This document shows positions 1 through 9,094 of a stretch of DNA of 64,000 bases, in pieces. Positions within the stretch are counted from its first letter, which is position 1, and each line of letters opens with the position of its first letter. This stretch comes from Mycolicibacterium stellerae. GTDB lineage: Bacteria; Actinomycetota; Actinomycetes; Mycobacteriales; Mycobacteriaceae. A program made the position numbers and the translations under genes. The notes beneath the pieces are model-generated. The model was given only the letters and a program-made list of their open reading frames with translations. It did no database searches and had not been told where the DNA came from. The stretch covers positions 310,001 through 374,000 of the forward strand of contig NZ_RARC01000001.1 in NCBI RefSeq assembly GCF_003719305.1, given 5' to 3'.

Positions 1-258
1 CCGAACTCGCCCGCCAAGCTCGACACCGCCAACGACACCAGAGGACCGTTGCTGATCACCGGTGGAACCGCAGATCACACCGTGCCCTTGGTATCAGCGA
101 AGGCGGCCCACGGACTGTACAAGAAGTCCTCTGCCGTAACAGATTTCCACGAGTTCACCGGACGCGGGCACTCGCTGACCATCGATCATGGATGGCGCGA
201 CGTCGCTGACACCGCGCTTGCGTGGATGGCCGACCGACAGGTAGTCGCCTCGGCATGA
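1..258 (+). CDS. alpha/beta hydrolase, C-terminal part (5' end outside window)
   Basis: The reading frame is open from base 1, so this is the last ~85 residues of a longer protein. It carries the acid-bearing segment GGTADHTVP and the catalytic-histidine motif GRGHSLTID, both expected at the C-terminus of an alpha/beta hydrolase. It closely resembles the complete hydrolase at 41710-42516 (LLTSGSDDHTVP and GRGHSLTID there), which suggests a total length near 270 residues. Its TGA overlaps the ATG of the TetR gene at 255 by the ATGA arrangement, so the two are translationally coupled. Substrate is unknown. Confidence 0.85.
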   Translation, partial: PNSPAKLDTANDTRGPLLITGGTADHTVPLVSAKAAHGLYKKSSAVTDFHEFTGRGHSLTIDHGWRDVADTALAWMADRQVVASA

Positions 259-851
259 GCAAGGGCCCGGCCCGCCGCCGTACGGCCAGCCAACAGGTCT
301 CGGTCGCGTTGCTCAACGCGGCCGAGACCGTGCTGGATCGCGATGGCGTCGGCGGCGTGACCGTGCGCGCCGTCGCCCAAGAGGCCGCGGTGTCACCCAT
401 GAGTGTCTACAACCGGTTCGAGAACAAGGACGGCCTCATCGTCGCGCTCGCGACACGGACGCTTGAGCAACTTGCAGAAGCCATCGACGTGCCCGGTGAC
501 GTCGACCCCCGTGAGCGCTTTCGCCTGGCATGCCGAAGCTATCGGGACTTCGCCATCCGCCACCCCGCCCGATACTCGTTGATCTTCGGGGCAGGCAGCC
601 CGCTCGAAGACCGATCGTCGGAGGTGGCACACTCTGGTCGTGCGGTGTTCGACGTCCTGGTCGAGTTGATCCGGTCGATGAGAAGTGATGATTCGGAACA
701 GGATTCGGCCGAAGACGCGCAGGTCGCCTGGAGCGCACTTCACGGCGCCGTCACAATCGAGCAGGCCGGCAGAGGTCAGACGCCCGACGCCGCCCACACC
801 TTTGAGCGCTTGCTCGACCTACTCGTCAGCGGCCTCGCGTCCGGGCGATGA
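255..851 (+). CDS. TetR family transcriptional regulator
   Basis: A 198-residue protein starting at the ATG that overlaps the stop of the upstream hydrolase. An N-terminal helix-turn-helix occupies about residues 15-60: LLNAAETVLDRDGVGGVTVRAVA, then SPMSVYNRFENKDGLI. The typical TetR pattern is A..L....G...TV..IA....VS..S.Y..F.NK..L. The ~140-residue C-terminal part would be the ligand and dimer domain. Coupling to an alpha/beta hydrolase suggests it controls that gene, as is common for TetR proteins. The inducer is unknown. A second in-frame ATG at 222 lies inside the hydrolase and is not needed. Confidence 0.88.
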   Translation: MSKGPARRRTASQQVSVALLNAAETVLDRDGVGGVTVRAVAQEAAVSPMSVYNRFENKDGLIVALATRTLEQLAEAIDVPGDVDPRERFRLACRSYRDFAIRHPARYSLIFGAGSPLEDRSSEVAHSGRAVFDVLVELIRSMRSDDSEQDSAEDAQVAWSALHGAVTIEQAGRGQTPDAAHTFERLLDLLVSGLASGR

Positions 852-879
852 GCGGCCGTCAGCTGCAGAGGCTTACCGG

Positions 880-3147
880 TCATCCCTCCCAGACCACCTC
901 GTCTGGCACCTTGTCCGGCCGCAGGCCACGCCAACTCGCTTGGCGAAGCCTGCCGTCGCCGGTTCGCTCGCTGTACCGGACCTCGCCGACCAACTCAGGT
1001 CTGACGAACGTCACGCCCTTGGCGTCCTGGGTGGAAAGCCTTGCGGTGAATGGTGATTCGTCGGTCACCAACGGCTTCAACAGGCCCTTGAGCTTGGTCA
1101 GCTCCTTCTCGGTGAACCCCGTGCCGACCCTGCCGACGAACTGCAGGCCGCCGTCGGCGGGGACCCCCAGCATCAGCGCGCCGATGCCGCTCGACCGGCC
1201 GCCTTCGCCTTGCCGCCAGCCGCCGATGACGACTTCCTGGGTGTTCCAGATCTTGTCCTTGATCCACGACGACGACCGTCGACCCGGCTGGTAGGTCGAG
1301 TCGCGCTTTTTGGCGACGACGCCCTCCCAGCGCTTCTCGCGCGCATGCGCCAGCGCTTCGGGCCCGTCACCGGGCAGCGCAGGCGGCACGATCACTCCGC
1401 CGCCTTCGGCAAGCGCCTCCAGAAGGCGTCTGCGATCGGAGTACTTCGCCCGCAACAGCGACCGGTCGTCGAGATGCAGGATGTCGAACGCCCAGAACTC
1501 GACGCGGGTGGAGCGGGCGCGGTTCTGCATCTCGCCGAAGCTGGGCACACCCTTGTCGTCGAGTGCCACCGCCTCGCCGTCGAGGATCACGTGATGGTCG
1601 GCGAGATCGGCTCCGAGAGATTGGAATTGCGGATACTCGTCGGTGACGTCGCGGCCGCGCCGTGACCGCACAACGAGCTTGCCGTGGTCGGCATCCACCA
1701 GGACGCGGTAGCCGTCCCATTTGCCTTCGAACGCCCATTGCGTCGACTTCAGCTTCTGCACGGAGCCCTCGGTGGACAGCATCGGCGCGAGATCGCCTGC
1801 GGTGGGCCGCTTCTGCTCCTTCATCCGATGGGCAAGCCAGTTCTTGCCGTCGGTCTGGATCAGCGCGTACCGCCCGTCGATCCGCTGGCCGTGCAAGGTG
1901 ACGATCACCTCGCCGCCCTTGGCCGGCCCGTCGGGGCCGTTGTCGTTGAACTTCTCGGTCTCGTAGGTGCCGGAGTCCCAGATGAACACCTCGCCGCCGC
2001 CGTACTCCCCCTTCGGAATCGAGCCTTCGAACGTTCCGTATTCGAGTGGATGGTCCTCGGTGTGCACGGCCAGGTGGTTGACCGACGGGGTGTCCGGCAG
2101 GTTCTTCGGTACCGCCCACGACACCAGCACGCCGTCGCGCTCCAGGCGGAAGTCGTAGTGCAGACGTCGGGCGTGATGTTCCTGGATGACGAAGGTGTCG
2201 TCGTTACCCGTCGCGGGCGCCTTGTGCGGAACGGGTTCGGGCGTCTTACCCGGATCGCGCATCCGCCGGTAGGTCGTGAGTTTGTCTGCCAGCGGCACGT
2301 TTTCGTCGAGCCCGTCGAGCAGATCCCCGTCCCGTTCCACCCGCTCGAGCACCTCGTCGAAGCGAAGGTGACGAAGGTCGGGGTCTTCGATCTCCTCCCA
2401 GGTCCGCGGCGCAGCGACCGTCGGTTCCTCGCGTCCTCGCATCGAATACGGCGCGATCGTCGTCTTGGCCGAGCTGTTCTGGCTCCAGTCGAGGAACACC
2501 TTCCCTTCGCGCAGGCTCTTGGTCATCGTCGCGGTGACCTGCTTGGGCATCGTCTTCTCCAGCTGCTGGGCGATGCGCTTCGCCAGCACCGACGCGCCAC
2601 GCGAACTCACCGGCTCGGCCAGTGGGGCGTAGAGGTGCAGCCCCTTGCTGCCGCTGGTCAACGGGTACGTCGTCAGCCCGATGTCGGTGATGAAGTCGCG
2701 CACCTCGTGCGCCACCTCGCACAGCTGGCGGAACGTGACGTCGTCGCCGGGATCCAGGTCGAAGACGATGCGGGTTGCGGGTCCCGGCTCTCCGTCGACG
2801 AACCGCCACTGCGGCACATGCACCTCGAGTGCGGCCTGCTGGGCGATCCACGCCAAGCCGTCGACGGAGTCGATGACCGGATAGGTCGTAGTGCCCGACC
2901 GGTGGGTCACGCTTTCGCGGTCCAGCCAGTCGGGTGCGGAGCTGGCCAGCTGCTTCTCGAAGAAGGACGGCTCGTCGACGCCGTTGGGCCAGCGCTTGCG
3001 GGTCACGGCGCGGCCTGCGATGTGCGGGATCATCGCCTCGGCGATGTTGACGTAGTAGTCGAACACCTCCGCCTTGGTAGTACCCGTCGCCGGGTACAGC
3101 ACCTTGTCCGGGTTGGTCAGCTTCACCCGGCCGATTCGATCCACCAC
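880..3147 (-). CDS. ligD: multifunctional ATP-dependent DNA ligase LigD (NHEJ)
   Basis: A 755-residue protein, close to the ~759 of M. tuberculosis LigD, with all three activities in mycobacterial order. The polymerase/primase domain (about 1-290) has the metal-binding pair D130 and D132 in FDLDPGDD. The 3'-phosphoesterase domain (about 310-445) has the HHARRLHYDFRLE segment and HTEDHPLEYGTFEG. The ligase domain (about 455-755) has motif I EGKWDGYR with nucleophilic lysine K476. It seals double-strand breaks together with Ku. The start is GTG at 3147 (a second GTG follows at 3144); no Shine-Dalgarno is visible and transcription may be leaderless. Only ~30 bp separate it from the divergent gene at 3179. 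Ku itself lies 10 kb away at 13645. Confidence 0.97.
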   Translation of the reverse strand: MVDRIGRVKLTNPDKVLYPATGTTKAEVFDYYVNIAEAMIPHIAGRAVTRKRWPNGVDEPSFFEKQLASSAPDWLDRESVTHRSGTTTYPVIDSVDGLAWIAQQAALEVHVPQWRFVDGEPGPATRIVFDLDPGDDVTFRQLCEVAHEVRDFITDIGLTTYPLTSGSKGLHLYAPLAEPVSSRGASVLAKRIAQQLEKTMPKQVTATMTKSLREGKVFLDWSQNSSAKTTIAPYSMRGREEPTVAAPRTWEEIEDPDLRHLRFDEVLERVERDGDLLDGLDENVPLADKLTTYRRMRDPGKTPEPVPHKAPATGNDDTFVIQEHHARRLHYDFRLERDGVLVSWAVPKNLPDTPSVNHLAVHTEDHPLEYGTFEGSIPKGEYGGGEVFIWDSGTYETEKFNDNGPDGPAKGGEVIVTLHGQRIDGRYALIQTDGKNWLAHRMKEQKRPTAGDLAPMLSTEGSVQKLKSTQWAFEGKWDGYRVLVDADHGKLVVRSRRGRDVTDEYPQFQSLGADLADHHVILDGEAVALDDKGVPSFGEMQNRARSTRVEFWAFDILHLDDRSLLRAKYSDRRRLLEALAEGGGVIVPPALPGDGPEALAHAREKRWEGVVAKKRDSTYQPGRRSSSWIKDKIWNTQEVVIGGWRQGEGGRSSGIGALMLGVPADGGLQFVGRVGTGFTEKELTKLKGLLKPLVTDESPFTARLSTQDAKGVTFVRPELVGEVRYSERTGDGRLRQASWRGLRPDKVPDEVVWEG

Positions 3148-3178
3148 GCCAAGGTAATACCCGCTGTACCGTTGAGTG

Positions 3179-3406
3179 ATGAGGCGAATTGTCGCCGCCT
3201 GCCTGATGGCGGTCGCCGCGGTGGCCGGTGGCGCTCCGACCGCCGCCGCAGACCCCGCCGATCTCGTCCCCTACTGCTCGGGCGATCAGACCCCGATGGA
3301 CAACAACTGCCGCCTTGCACCCAGCCAGGTGTTCACCCACGACTCCGAGGGCGCAAACCCGCAGGTCGGTCTCGGCACCAATCCGGGCGAAGAACCCGTC
3401 ATCTGA
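3179..3406 (+). CDS. small exported protein of unknown function
   Basis: A 75-residue protein with an N-terminal signal peptide (MRRIVAACLMAVAAVAGG followed by a cleavage region APTAAADPADL). The mature part is short and has two cysteines (PYCSGDQ and NNCRL) that could form a disulphide. No family was recognised beyond the general class of small exported mycobacterial proteins. The ATG at 3179 is preceded by TACCGT (3167-3172) six bases upstream, the spacing expected of a leaderless promoter; GTG at 3176 is an alternative start. It is divergent from ligD with a very short shared promoter region. Confidence 0.6.
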   Translation: MRRIVAACLMAVAAVAGGAPTAAADPADLVPYCSGDQTPMDNNCRLAPSQVFTHDSEGANPQVGLGTNPGEEPVI

Positions 3407-3434
3407 TTCGTCGAGTTCTGCAGCCGGGCCGTGG

Positions 3435-4700
3435 CTAGTCGTCGAGTTCTATGGCGGGCATCGGCGCCGTCGGCACCTCGGCGATCGCCATCTTCGCCGC
3501 GGAGTCGGACGGGATGACGCCGCGGGCAAGCGCTGCAAGGGCTTTGTTCGTACCGACGTCATGGCCCGCCTGCTCACTGAGCAGCCACCGCACTTCGAGC
3601 AGATCGCAGTATGCCTGGATCGCGGTACCTTTCTGCCCGACGACGTCGTGGGCCAGTCGTTCGTAAGGCGTCACCACCTCGATCACCCACAACCGGGCAG
3701 CGGTCGACTCGTCGACGTCGTGTCCCGCCTCCTGGCATAGCTGCGCTTGATACGCGCGCAGGTCGCCAAGCAGGATGCGCGCCTGTCCCTCGCCGACGTC
3801 GAGGCCCGTCAGCTCTTGCAGCCGCTGTGCGTGATAGCGCCGATCACCCACGGCGACATGAACTTTGAGCTGGCTCGGGTCGTCGGTGACGGGTTGCAGG
3901 GAGATCTCGTCGACGGCGAAGCCCAACTCGTTCAGACGCCGGATGGTGCCCTCGACGCGGTACCGGTCGGTGAAGCCGAATACCGGCTCGGCGTGCAGCA
4001 GTTCCCACAGCGTCTCGTATTGGACCCTTACCTGTTCAGCCTCGGCGATCAGCGTGTCCTGCAACGACTCCGGCCTGCCGAGCCGCTCCGCCAGATCGAC
4101 CATCCCCATCGCCACGTTCTCCACGGTGATGTCGAGATCGTGCCCGCGTTGCCCCCTGCTCAGGGTGGGGTGCACCTCGGAGGTTTCCGCGTCGACGAGC
4201 CAGGCCTGCAGTATCTGCCCGTCGCGGGAGAACAGCGTGTTGGCCAGCGAGCAGTCGCCCCAGAACACGCCATGGCGGTGCAACTCCACCAGCAGGCCCG
4301 CCATCGCGTCCAGCAGCCGCTCGCGGTGCTTGGGCTGATCCGGCGGCAGCCGCATGAACAGCCGCCGGTACTGCCACGAGCCCTCGAGATAACGCGTCAC
4401 CAGGATCGCGGTGTCGAACTCGGGTTGCAGCACCACACCCGCGGGCCGCACTGCGGGCAGGCCCATCTCCTCGAGCCTGCGAAGGACGTCGTACTCCTTG
4501 ACGGCGATCCGGCCGGGCATGTCCTTGACCGCCCACAGCAGCCCGTCGGCCTCGACGAACTTCACCAGGTGGCGGCTGGGGCCGACGGCGATGTCGCGCA
4601 GTGCCACGTCCGGGACATTCCACTGCGACAACGGCCGGTCCCAGGGCAACGCGAGCAGCCCCGCAGACGGTGCCCGAAGCCGGAACTCCGGTGCGCGCAT
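3435..4700 (-). CDS. DUF4032 protein with kinase-like fold
   Basis: A 421-residue soluble protein. Residues ~45-230 look like a lipopolysaccharide-kinase/aminoglycoside-phosphotransferase type fold. The likely lysine is in LLWAVKDMPGRIAVKEYDVL, the catalytic-loop-like segment is LHRHGVFWGDCSLANTLFS (H..G..WGD.S..N), and a metal-binding-like acid is in WLVDAET. The C-terminal part matches the DUF4032 type (TDDPSQLKVHVAVGD, then a conserved helical end). The substrate is not known. It follows the ABC-transporter ATPase gene by only 28 bases on the same strand and may be the last gene of the polyol operon, although the family also occurs without it. Confidence 0.8.
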   Translation of the reverse strand: MRAPEFRLRAPSAGLLALPWDRPLSQWNVPDVALRDIAVGPSRHLVKFVEADGLLWAVKDMPGRIAVKEYDVLRRLEEMGLPAVRPAGVVLQPEFDTAILVTRYLEGSWQYRRLFMRLPPDQPKHRERLLDAMAGLLVELHRHGVFWGDCSLANTLFSRDGQILQAWLVDAETSEVHPTLSRGQRGHDLDITVENVAMGMVDLAERLGRPESLQDTLIAEAEQVRVQYETLWELLHAEPVFGFTDRYRVEGTIRRLNELGFAVDEISLQPVTDDPSQLKVHVAVGDRRYHAQRLQELTGLDVGEGQARILLGDLRAYQAQLCQEAGHDVDESTAARLWVIEVVTPYERLAHDVVGQKGTAIQAYCDLLEVRWLLSEQAGHDVGTNKALAALARGVIPSDSAAKMAIAEVPTAPMPAIELDD

Positions 4701-4728
4701 CCTCTGACTCGCTGCTCGCGTGCGCGCG

Positions 4729-5805
4729 TCAGTTCAGACGTTCGCCCGTCTGCGGGTGGAACAGGTGAATCGCACCCTCGGGATGCCTGCGCAGGCGCGC
4801 CGTGTCGGCCAGCTTCGGCGCGGTGCGCGGGTTGCATCGCGCCACCAACTCGACGTCGCCTGCATGCGTGTAGACGAACGCCTCGCTGCCGAGGTCCTCG
4901 ACCAGGTCGACGACCACTTCCACGCCGCCGGAGTCGGTGAGCTCGAGTTGCTCTGGGCGGATTCCGAAGGTGACCTCCGACAGGCCCGCGTCGGTCAGTT
5001 TGGAGAGCTGCTCGCGGTCGAGTTCGAGTGTCGATTCACCGATCTTGACGCCGCCCGGCGCGATCGGCAATGTCACCAGGTTCATCGCGGGCGAGCCGAT
5101 GAACCCGGCGACAAACGCGTTGGCCGGCCTGTCGTAGAGCTCGTTCGGCGCCGCGAACTGCTGCAACTTTCCGAACCGCAGCACCGCGACCCGGTCACCC
5201 ATCGTCATGGCCTCGACCTGATCGTGGGTGACGTAGACGGTCGTGGTGCCGAGCCGGCGTTGCAGCGCCGCGATCTGGGTGCGGGTCTGGACGCGCAGCT
5301 TCGCATCGAGGTTCGACAACGGCTCGTCCATGCAGAACACCTGCGGCTCGCGCACGATCGCGCGGCCCATCGCCACACGCTGCCGCTGACCGCCGGACAG
5401 CTTGGCGGGCTTGCGATCCAGGTGCTCGGTGAGGTCGAGGATCTTGGCGGCGTTCTCGACCTTCTTGCGCCGCTCCTCGGCCGACACACCACGCAGTTTC
5501 AGCGCGAACCCCATGTTCTCCGCGACCGTCTTGTTCGGGTACAGGGCGTAGTTCTGGAACACCATCGCGATGTCGCGGTCCTTTGACGGCACTCCCGTCA
5601 TGTCCTTGCCGCCGATCTCGATGGCGCCCTCGTCGATGTCCTCGAGGCCGGCGAGCATGCGCAGTGCGGTGCTCTTACCCGACCCCGACGGGCCGACCAG
5701 GACAACGAACTCGCCGTCGGCAATGTCGAGGTTCAGGTTGTCCACCGCGAGCTTGTCGGAACCCTCGTAGATGCACGAGGCGTTCTTGTAGGTGATTGCA
5801 GCCAT
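4729..5805 (-). CDS. ABC transporter ATPase of sugar/polyol uptake system (UgpC/MalK type)
   Basis: A 358-residue ATP-binding subunit. It shows Walker A GPSGSGKST (about 38-46), signature LSGGQRQRVAMGRA (about 135), Walker B VFCMDEPLSNLD and the H-loop VYVTHDQVEA. The C-terminal ~120 residues form the TOBE/regulatory domain typical of carbohydrate importers of the CUT1 class. It energises the two permeases encoded just upstream (5837-7707), and the lipoprotein at 7707-9083 supplies substrate. UgpC-type ATPases can serve several importers, so substrate choice must come from the other components. Confidence 0.93.
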   Translation of the reverse strand: MAAITYKNASCIYEGSDKLAVDNLNLDIADGEFVVLVGPSGSGKSTALRMLAGLEDIDEGAIEIGGKDMTGVPSKDRDIAMVFQNYALYPNKTVAENMGFALKLRGVSAEERRKKVENAAKILDLTEHLDRKPAKLSGGQRQRVAMGRAIVREPQVFCMDEPLSNLDAKLRVQTRTQIAALQRRLGTTTVYVTHDQVEAMTMGDRVAVLRFGKLQQFAAPNELYDRPANAFVAGFIGSPAMNLVTLPIAPGGVKIGESTLELDREQLSKLTDAGLSEVTFGIRPEQLELTDSGGVEVVVDLVEDLGSEAFVYTHAGDVELVARCNPRTAPKLADTARLRRHPEGAIHLFHPQTGERLN

Positions 5806-5836
5806 TGGTTTTTCCGTTCTGTTTTGAAGTGAGGGG

Positions 5837-6709
5837 TTACTTGATCGCGCCGAACGAGAGCCCGCGCACCAGCTTGTTCTGAGCGAACCACCCGCAGAGG
5901 ATCACGGGCAGAGCCGCCATGGTTGCGGCCGCCGACAACACGGCCCAGTACTGACCCTCACCGGCGATGAAGCCGACGAGGTAAACCGGCATGGTCTGAG
6001 CGTTCACCGCGGTGAGGTTCACCGCGAGGAAGAACTCGTTCCAGGCGAAGATGACGCAGATCAGCGCGGTGGCCGCGATGCCCGGCGAGACCAACGGCAG
6101 GATGACCTCACGCACCGAGCGCCACAGGCTGGCGCCGTCGAGGCTGGCTGCCTCGAGGAGTTCGCCCGGTACCTCGAGGAAGAACGAGCGCATCATCCAC
6201 ACGGCGATCGGCAGGTTCATCGACGTGTAGAGGACGACCAGCGCCCAGATGTTGTCCAGTAGACCCAGATTGGACACGATCACGTACAACGGCAGGATCG
6301 CAGCCACCACGGGCAGCATCTTGGTGCTCATGAAGAAGAACAACGCATCCGAGGTCTTGCGGACCGGACGCAGCGACAGCGCGAACGCCGCGGGCACGCC
6401 GAGCAGCAGGACCAGGATCGTCGACATGGCGGTGGCGAACACCGAGTTCAACATCGCGGGCCCGATGCCCTGGTCGAACACCGCCGCGAACTGATCCAGC
6501 GTCGGGGTGAAGAAGAACGTCGGCGGGTTGGTCGCGGCGTCGCTCTCCTGCTTGAACGCCGTCAGCACCATCCAGAACACGGGGAAGAAGAAGCCGAGGC
6601 CGACGAGCCAGGCCACTATGCCCCACGGGCTGAACTTCTTGGTCTTCTTTTTGCGCACCGGGGTGGCATCATCTGCCGCCGTTGTTCTTTCGACAGTTTC
6701 TGTACTCAT
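5837..6709 (-). CDS. polyol/sugar ABC transporter permease (MalG type)
   Basis: A ~290-residue inner-membrane protein with six predicted membrane helices. The first is GIVAWLVGLGFFFPVFWMVL and the last ends in LCGWFAQNKLVRGLSFGAIK. The EAA-loop, which contacts the ATPase, is ELLEAASLDGASLWRSVREVILPLV. The start chosen is ATG 6709 because the strand reads GAGGAG five bases before it. An ATG at 6733 overlaps the stop of the upstream permease and would add eight residues. It is the second permease of the polyol importer and is co-transcribed with its neighbours. Confidence 0.9.
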   Translation of the reverse strand: MSTETVERTTAADDATPVRKKKTKKFSPWGIVAWLVGLGFFFPVFWMVLTAFKQESDAATNPPTFFFTPTLDQFAAVFDQGIGPAMLNSVFATAMSTILVLLLGVPAAFALSLRPVRKTSDALFFFMSTKMLPVVAAILPLYVIVSNLGLLDNIWALVVLYTSMNLPIAVWMMRSFFLEVPGELLEAASLDGASLWRSVREVILPLVSPGIAATALICVIFAWNEFFLAVNLTAVNAQTMPVYLVGFIAGEGQYWAVLSAAATMAALPVILCGWFAQNKLVRGLSFGAIK

Positions 6710-6732
6710 TTCGCTCCTCGCGTGCGCGGCCA

Positions 6733-7707
6733 TCAGGCTGCCTCTTCCTTGCCGGAGAATGATTTGAAGATCAATCGAAGCGCGAAGCTGGCGATGATCA
6801 TCGTGAAGATGACGACCACCACGCCCATCGCCGCGGCCTGGCCCATGTCGAATCCGAGGAACGCGCGCTGATAGATGTAGAACGGCAGATTCGCGCTGGC
6901 GACACCGGGTCCGCCCTGCGTCATCATGAAGATCGCGTCGAAGGTGTTCACCAGGTAGACCGCGCCGAGCACGACGCCCAATTCGATGAAGCGACGTAAG
7001 TGGGGCAGCGTCAACTCGCGGAAGAGTTGGAACGCGGTCGCCCCATCCACCCGGCCTGCCTCGAGTTGATCACGAGGCATGGACGTCAGGCCGGCGAGGA
7101 TCAGCAGCATCATGAACGGCGTCCACTGCCAGATCAACTCGACCATCACCATGGACAGTGGGAACTGACCGATCCAGTCAACAGGGCCGATCCCGACGAG
7201 CGACAGCACCCAGTTGAGAATGCCGTTGTTGGGGTCGAGGATCGTCGTCTTCCAGATCAGCGCTCCCGCGACGGGTGTGATGAGGAACGGTGTGATCAGC
7301 AGCGTTCGCACCACACCTCGGCCGAGGAATGCGCGATCCAATAGCAGGGCGATCAACAAGCCGAGCAGCGCCGAGATCAGCACGACCCCGACGATCAGGA
7401 TGACGGTGTTACCCGCCACCGACCAGAACTGACTGTCCTGAACGACTGCGACATAGTTGTTCAAACCGACGAACTGCCGCGAGCCGGGACGCACCAGGTT
7501 CCACGACAACGTCGAGTAGTACAGGGTGAACAGGAACGGCACCTGTGTCACCGCGATCATGAAGATCAGCGCGGGCAGCAGCGGCCCGCGCCGTCGCCAC
7601 CCCTCGGCGCGACTCACGCCGACGTCTTGAGACTCCTTGATCTTGCGAACCCGTTCGGCGACGGCTTTCTCATCGGCTTCGGCCGTGGTGTCAGCGGTTA
7701 AGGTCAT
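6733..7707 (-). CDS. polyol/sugar ABC transporter permease (MalF type)
   Basis: A ~324-residue integral membrane protein of the binding-protein-dependent permease family. The first membrane helix is PALIFMIAVTQVPFLFTLYY. The EAA-type loop is QLEAGRVDGATAFQLFRELTLPHL. The ATG at 7707 is preceded by AGGAG at five bases; a GTG three bases earlier is possible. Its start overlaps the stop of the binding-protein gene, showing translational coupling. It pairs with the permease at 5837-6709 to form the channel. Confidence 0.9.
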   Translation of the reverse strand: MTLTADTTAEADEKAVAERVRKIKESQDVGVSRAEGWRRRGPLLPALIFMIAVTQVPFLFTLYYSTLSWNLVRPGSRQFVGLNNYVAVVQDSQFWSVAGNTVILIVGVVLISALLGLLIALLLDRAFLGRGVVRTLLITPFLITPVAGALIWKTTILDPNNGILNWVLSLVGIGPVDWIGQFPLSMVMVELIWQWTPFMMLLILAGLTSMPRDQLEAGRVDGATAFQLFRELTLPHLRRFIELGVVLGAVYLVNTFDAIFMMTQGGPGVASANLPFYIYQRAFLGFDMGQAAAMGVVVVIFTMIIASFALRLIFKSFSGKEEAA

Positions 7708-9083
7708 CACTTCTCCTGATAGCTCTTGCCGACGACCTCGGCATACAACTGTGCTTGTTCCATCGCGGCGTCGACGGACTTCTGCCCGGCAATCGCCGCA
7801 CTGATCTGCTGGCTCACCCGCGTCCCCAGATCCTGGAACTCGGGAATCCCGACGAACTGCACACCGGTGTACGGCACCGGTTGAACCGTTGGCTTGTCCG
7901 GGGTCGCGTTGGTGATCGACTGCAACGTCAACGGACCGTAGGACTTCGAAATCGCCTCGTACTCGGGCAGTTCGGTGTAGGTGGAGGTGCGGCTACCGGG
8001 TGGAACACGGGCCCAACCCAGCTTCTCGCCGACCAGCCTCATGTAGTCCTTGCTGGTCATCCACGAAATGAACTTCCAAGCGCCGTCGGGGTTCTTGGCA
8101 GCCTTGGGGATGCCGAGAGCCCAGGTGTAGAGCCAACCCGAGTTGGGCTTCTCGACGATAGGGGCAGGCAGGTAACCGATCTTGCCGACCAGGTCCGGGT
8201 AGGTCTTCGGGTCCTCGAGGACCGACACCGCCGACGTCGCGTCGTACCACATCGCCGTCTGGCCCTGACCGAAAAGGTTGGCGCACTCCTGGAAACCGGT
8301 TGAGGACGCGCCCAATTCACCGGATTCCTTGATCGTGTTGACGTAGAAGTTGACGGCCTTCTTCACCTCGGGACTGTTGAGTTGCGCGTTCCACTGGTCG
8401 TCGAACCAGCGGCCGCCGAAGGTGTTGATGACCGTGTCCAGCGGTGCGAGCACCTCGCCCCAGCCGGGCTTGCCACGCAGGCAGATTCCCGCATCCGAGA
8501 CCTGCTTGGCCTTGATCGTCTTGGCCCACTCGGCGACTTCCGGCCAGGTTGGCTGGTAGTTCTTATCCGGGTTGACCTTGATGCCCGCCTGCTCGAACAT
8601 GTCCTTGCGGTACATCAGGAATGACGACTCGCCGTAGAACGGCACCGAGTACATGTTGCCCTCGTACGACAGTGACTCCCGCAGCGACGGGATGAAGTCG
8701 GCCTCGTCGTAGCCGGGTGTATTCTTCGCGTAGTCCGAAAGATTCAGCAGCCAGCCGTCTCTCGCCCACTGCGGGGTCTCGAAGTTGCTGATCATCACGA
8801 CGTCGAACTGGCTGCCGCCCATGGCCGTCGACATGGTGATCTTCGCGCGGGCCTGGTTCTCCGAAAGCGAGATGAACTTCAGCTTGACGCCGGGGTTCTC
8901 CTTCTCGAACTCCGATGACAGCTTCTGCGCGTCCGTCATCTGCGAGTTGGACACCAGGGCGATCGTCACCTCGTTATCCGACGCCCCCAGACTGCCCGCA
9001 CCTGCACAACCAGCGGTGAGGACCAGCCCCGCCGCGGCTGCACACAGTGCCAACCGGTGCACTGCTCTTCGTAACGGTTTCAC
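7707..9083 (-). CDS. extracellular polyol/sugar-binding lipoprotein of ABC importer
   Basis: A 458-residue family-1 solute-binding protein. The N-terminal signal ends in the lipobox LTAGC, so the protein should be lipid-anchored outside the membrane. The fold is indicated by NEVTIALVSNSQMTDAQKLSSEF, VVMISNFETPQWARDGWL and YSVPFYGESSFLMYRKD. The start is GTG 9083, because the strand reads GGGAGG a few bases before it. An upstream in-frame start at 9116 would put extra residues before the signal and overlap the regulator. The operon and enzymes suggest a hexitol such as sorbitol or mannitol as ligand. Confidence 0.9.
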   Translation of the reverse strand: MKPLRRAVHRLALCAAAAGLVLTAGCAGAGSLGASDNEVTIALVSNSQMTDAQKLSSEFEKENPGVKLKFISLSENQARAKITMSTAMGGSQFDVVMISNFETPQWARDGWLLNLSDYAKNTPGYDEADFIPSLRESLSYEGNMYSVPFYGESSFLMYRKDMFEQAGIKVNPDKNYQPTWPEVAEWAKTIKAKQVSDAGICLRGKPGWGEVLAPLDTVINTFGGRWFDDQWNAQLNSPEVKKAVNFYVNTIKESGELGASSTGFQECANLFGQGQTAMWYDATSAVSVLEDPKTYPDLVGKIGYLPAPIVEKPNSGWLYTWALGIPKAAKNPDGAWKFISWMTSKDYMRLVGEKLGWARVPPGSRTSTYTELPEYEAISKSYGPLTLQSITNATPDKPTVQPVPYTGVQFVGIPEFQDLGTRVSQQISAAIAGQKSVDAAMEQAQLYAEVVGKSYQEK

Positions 9084-9094
9084 CTTTACCTCCC

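Noticed and set aside
1684..3438. Long plus-strand open frame (584 codons) opposite ligD
   Set aside because: It lies antisense to a gene with all LigD motifs. Its translation is rich in Val/Arg/Gly/His without motifs, the usual shadow in high-GC DNA.
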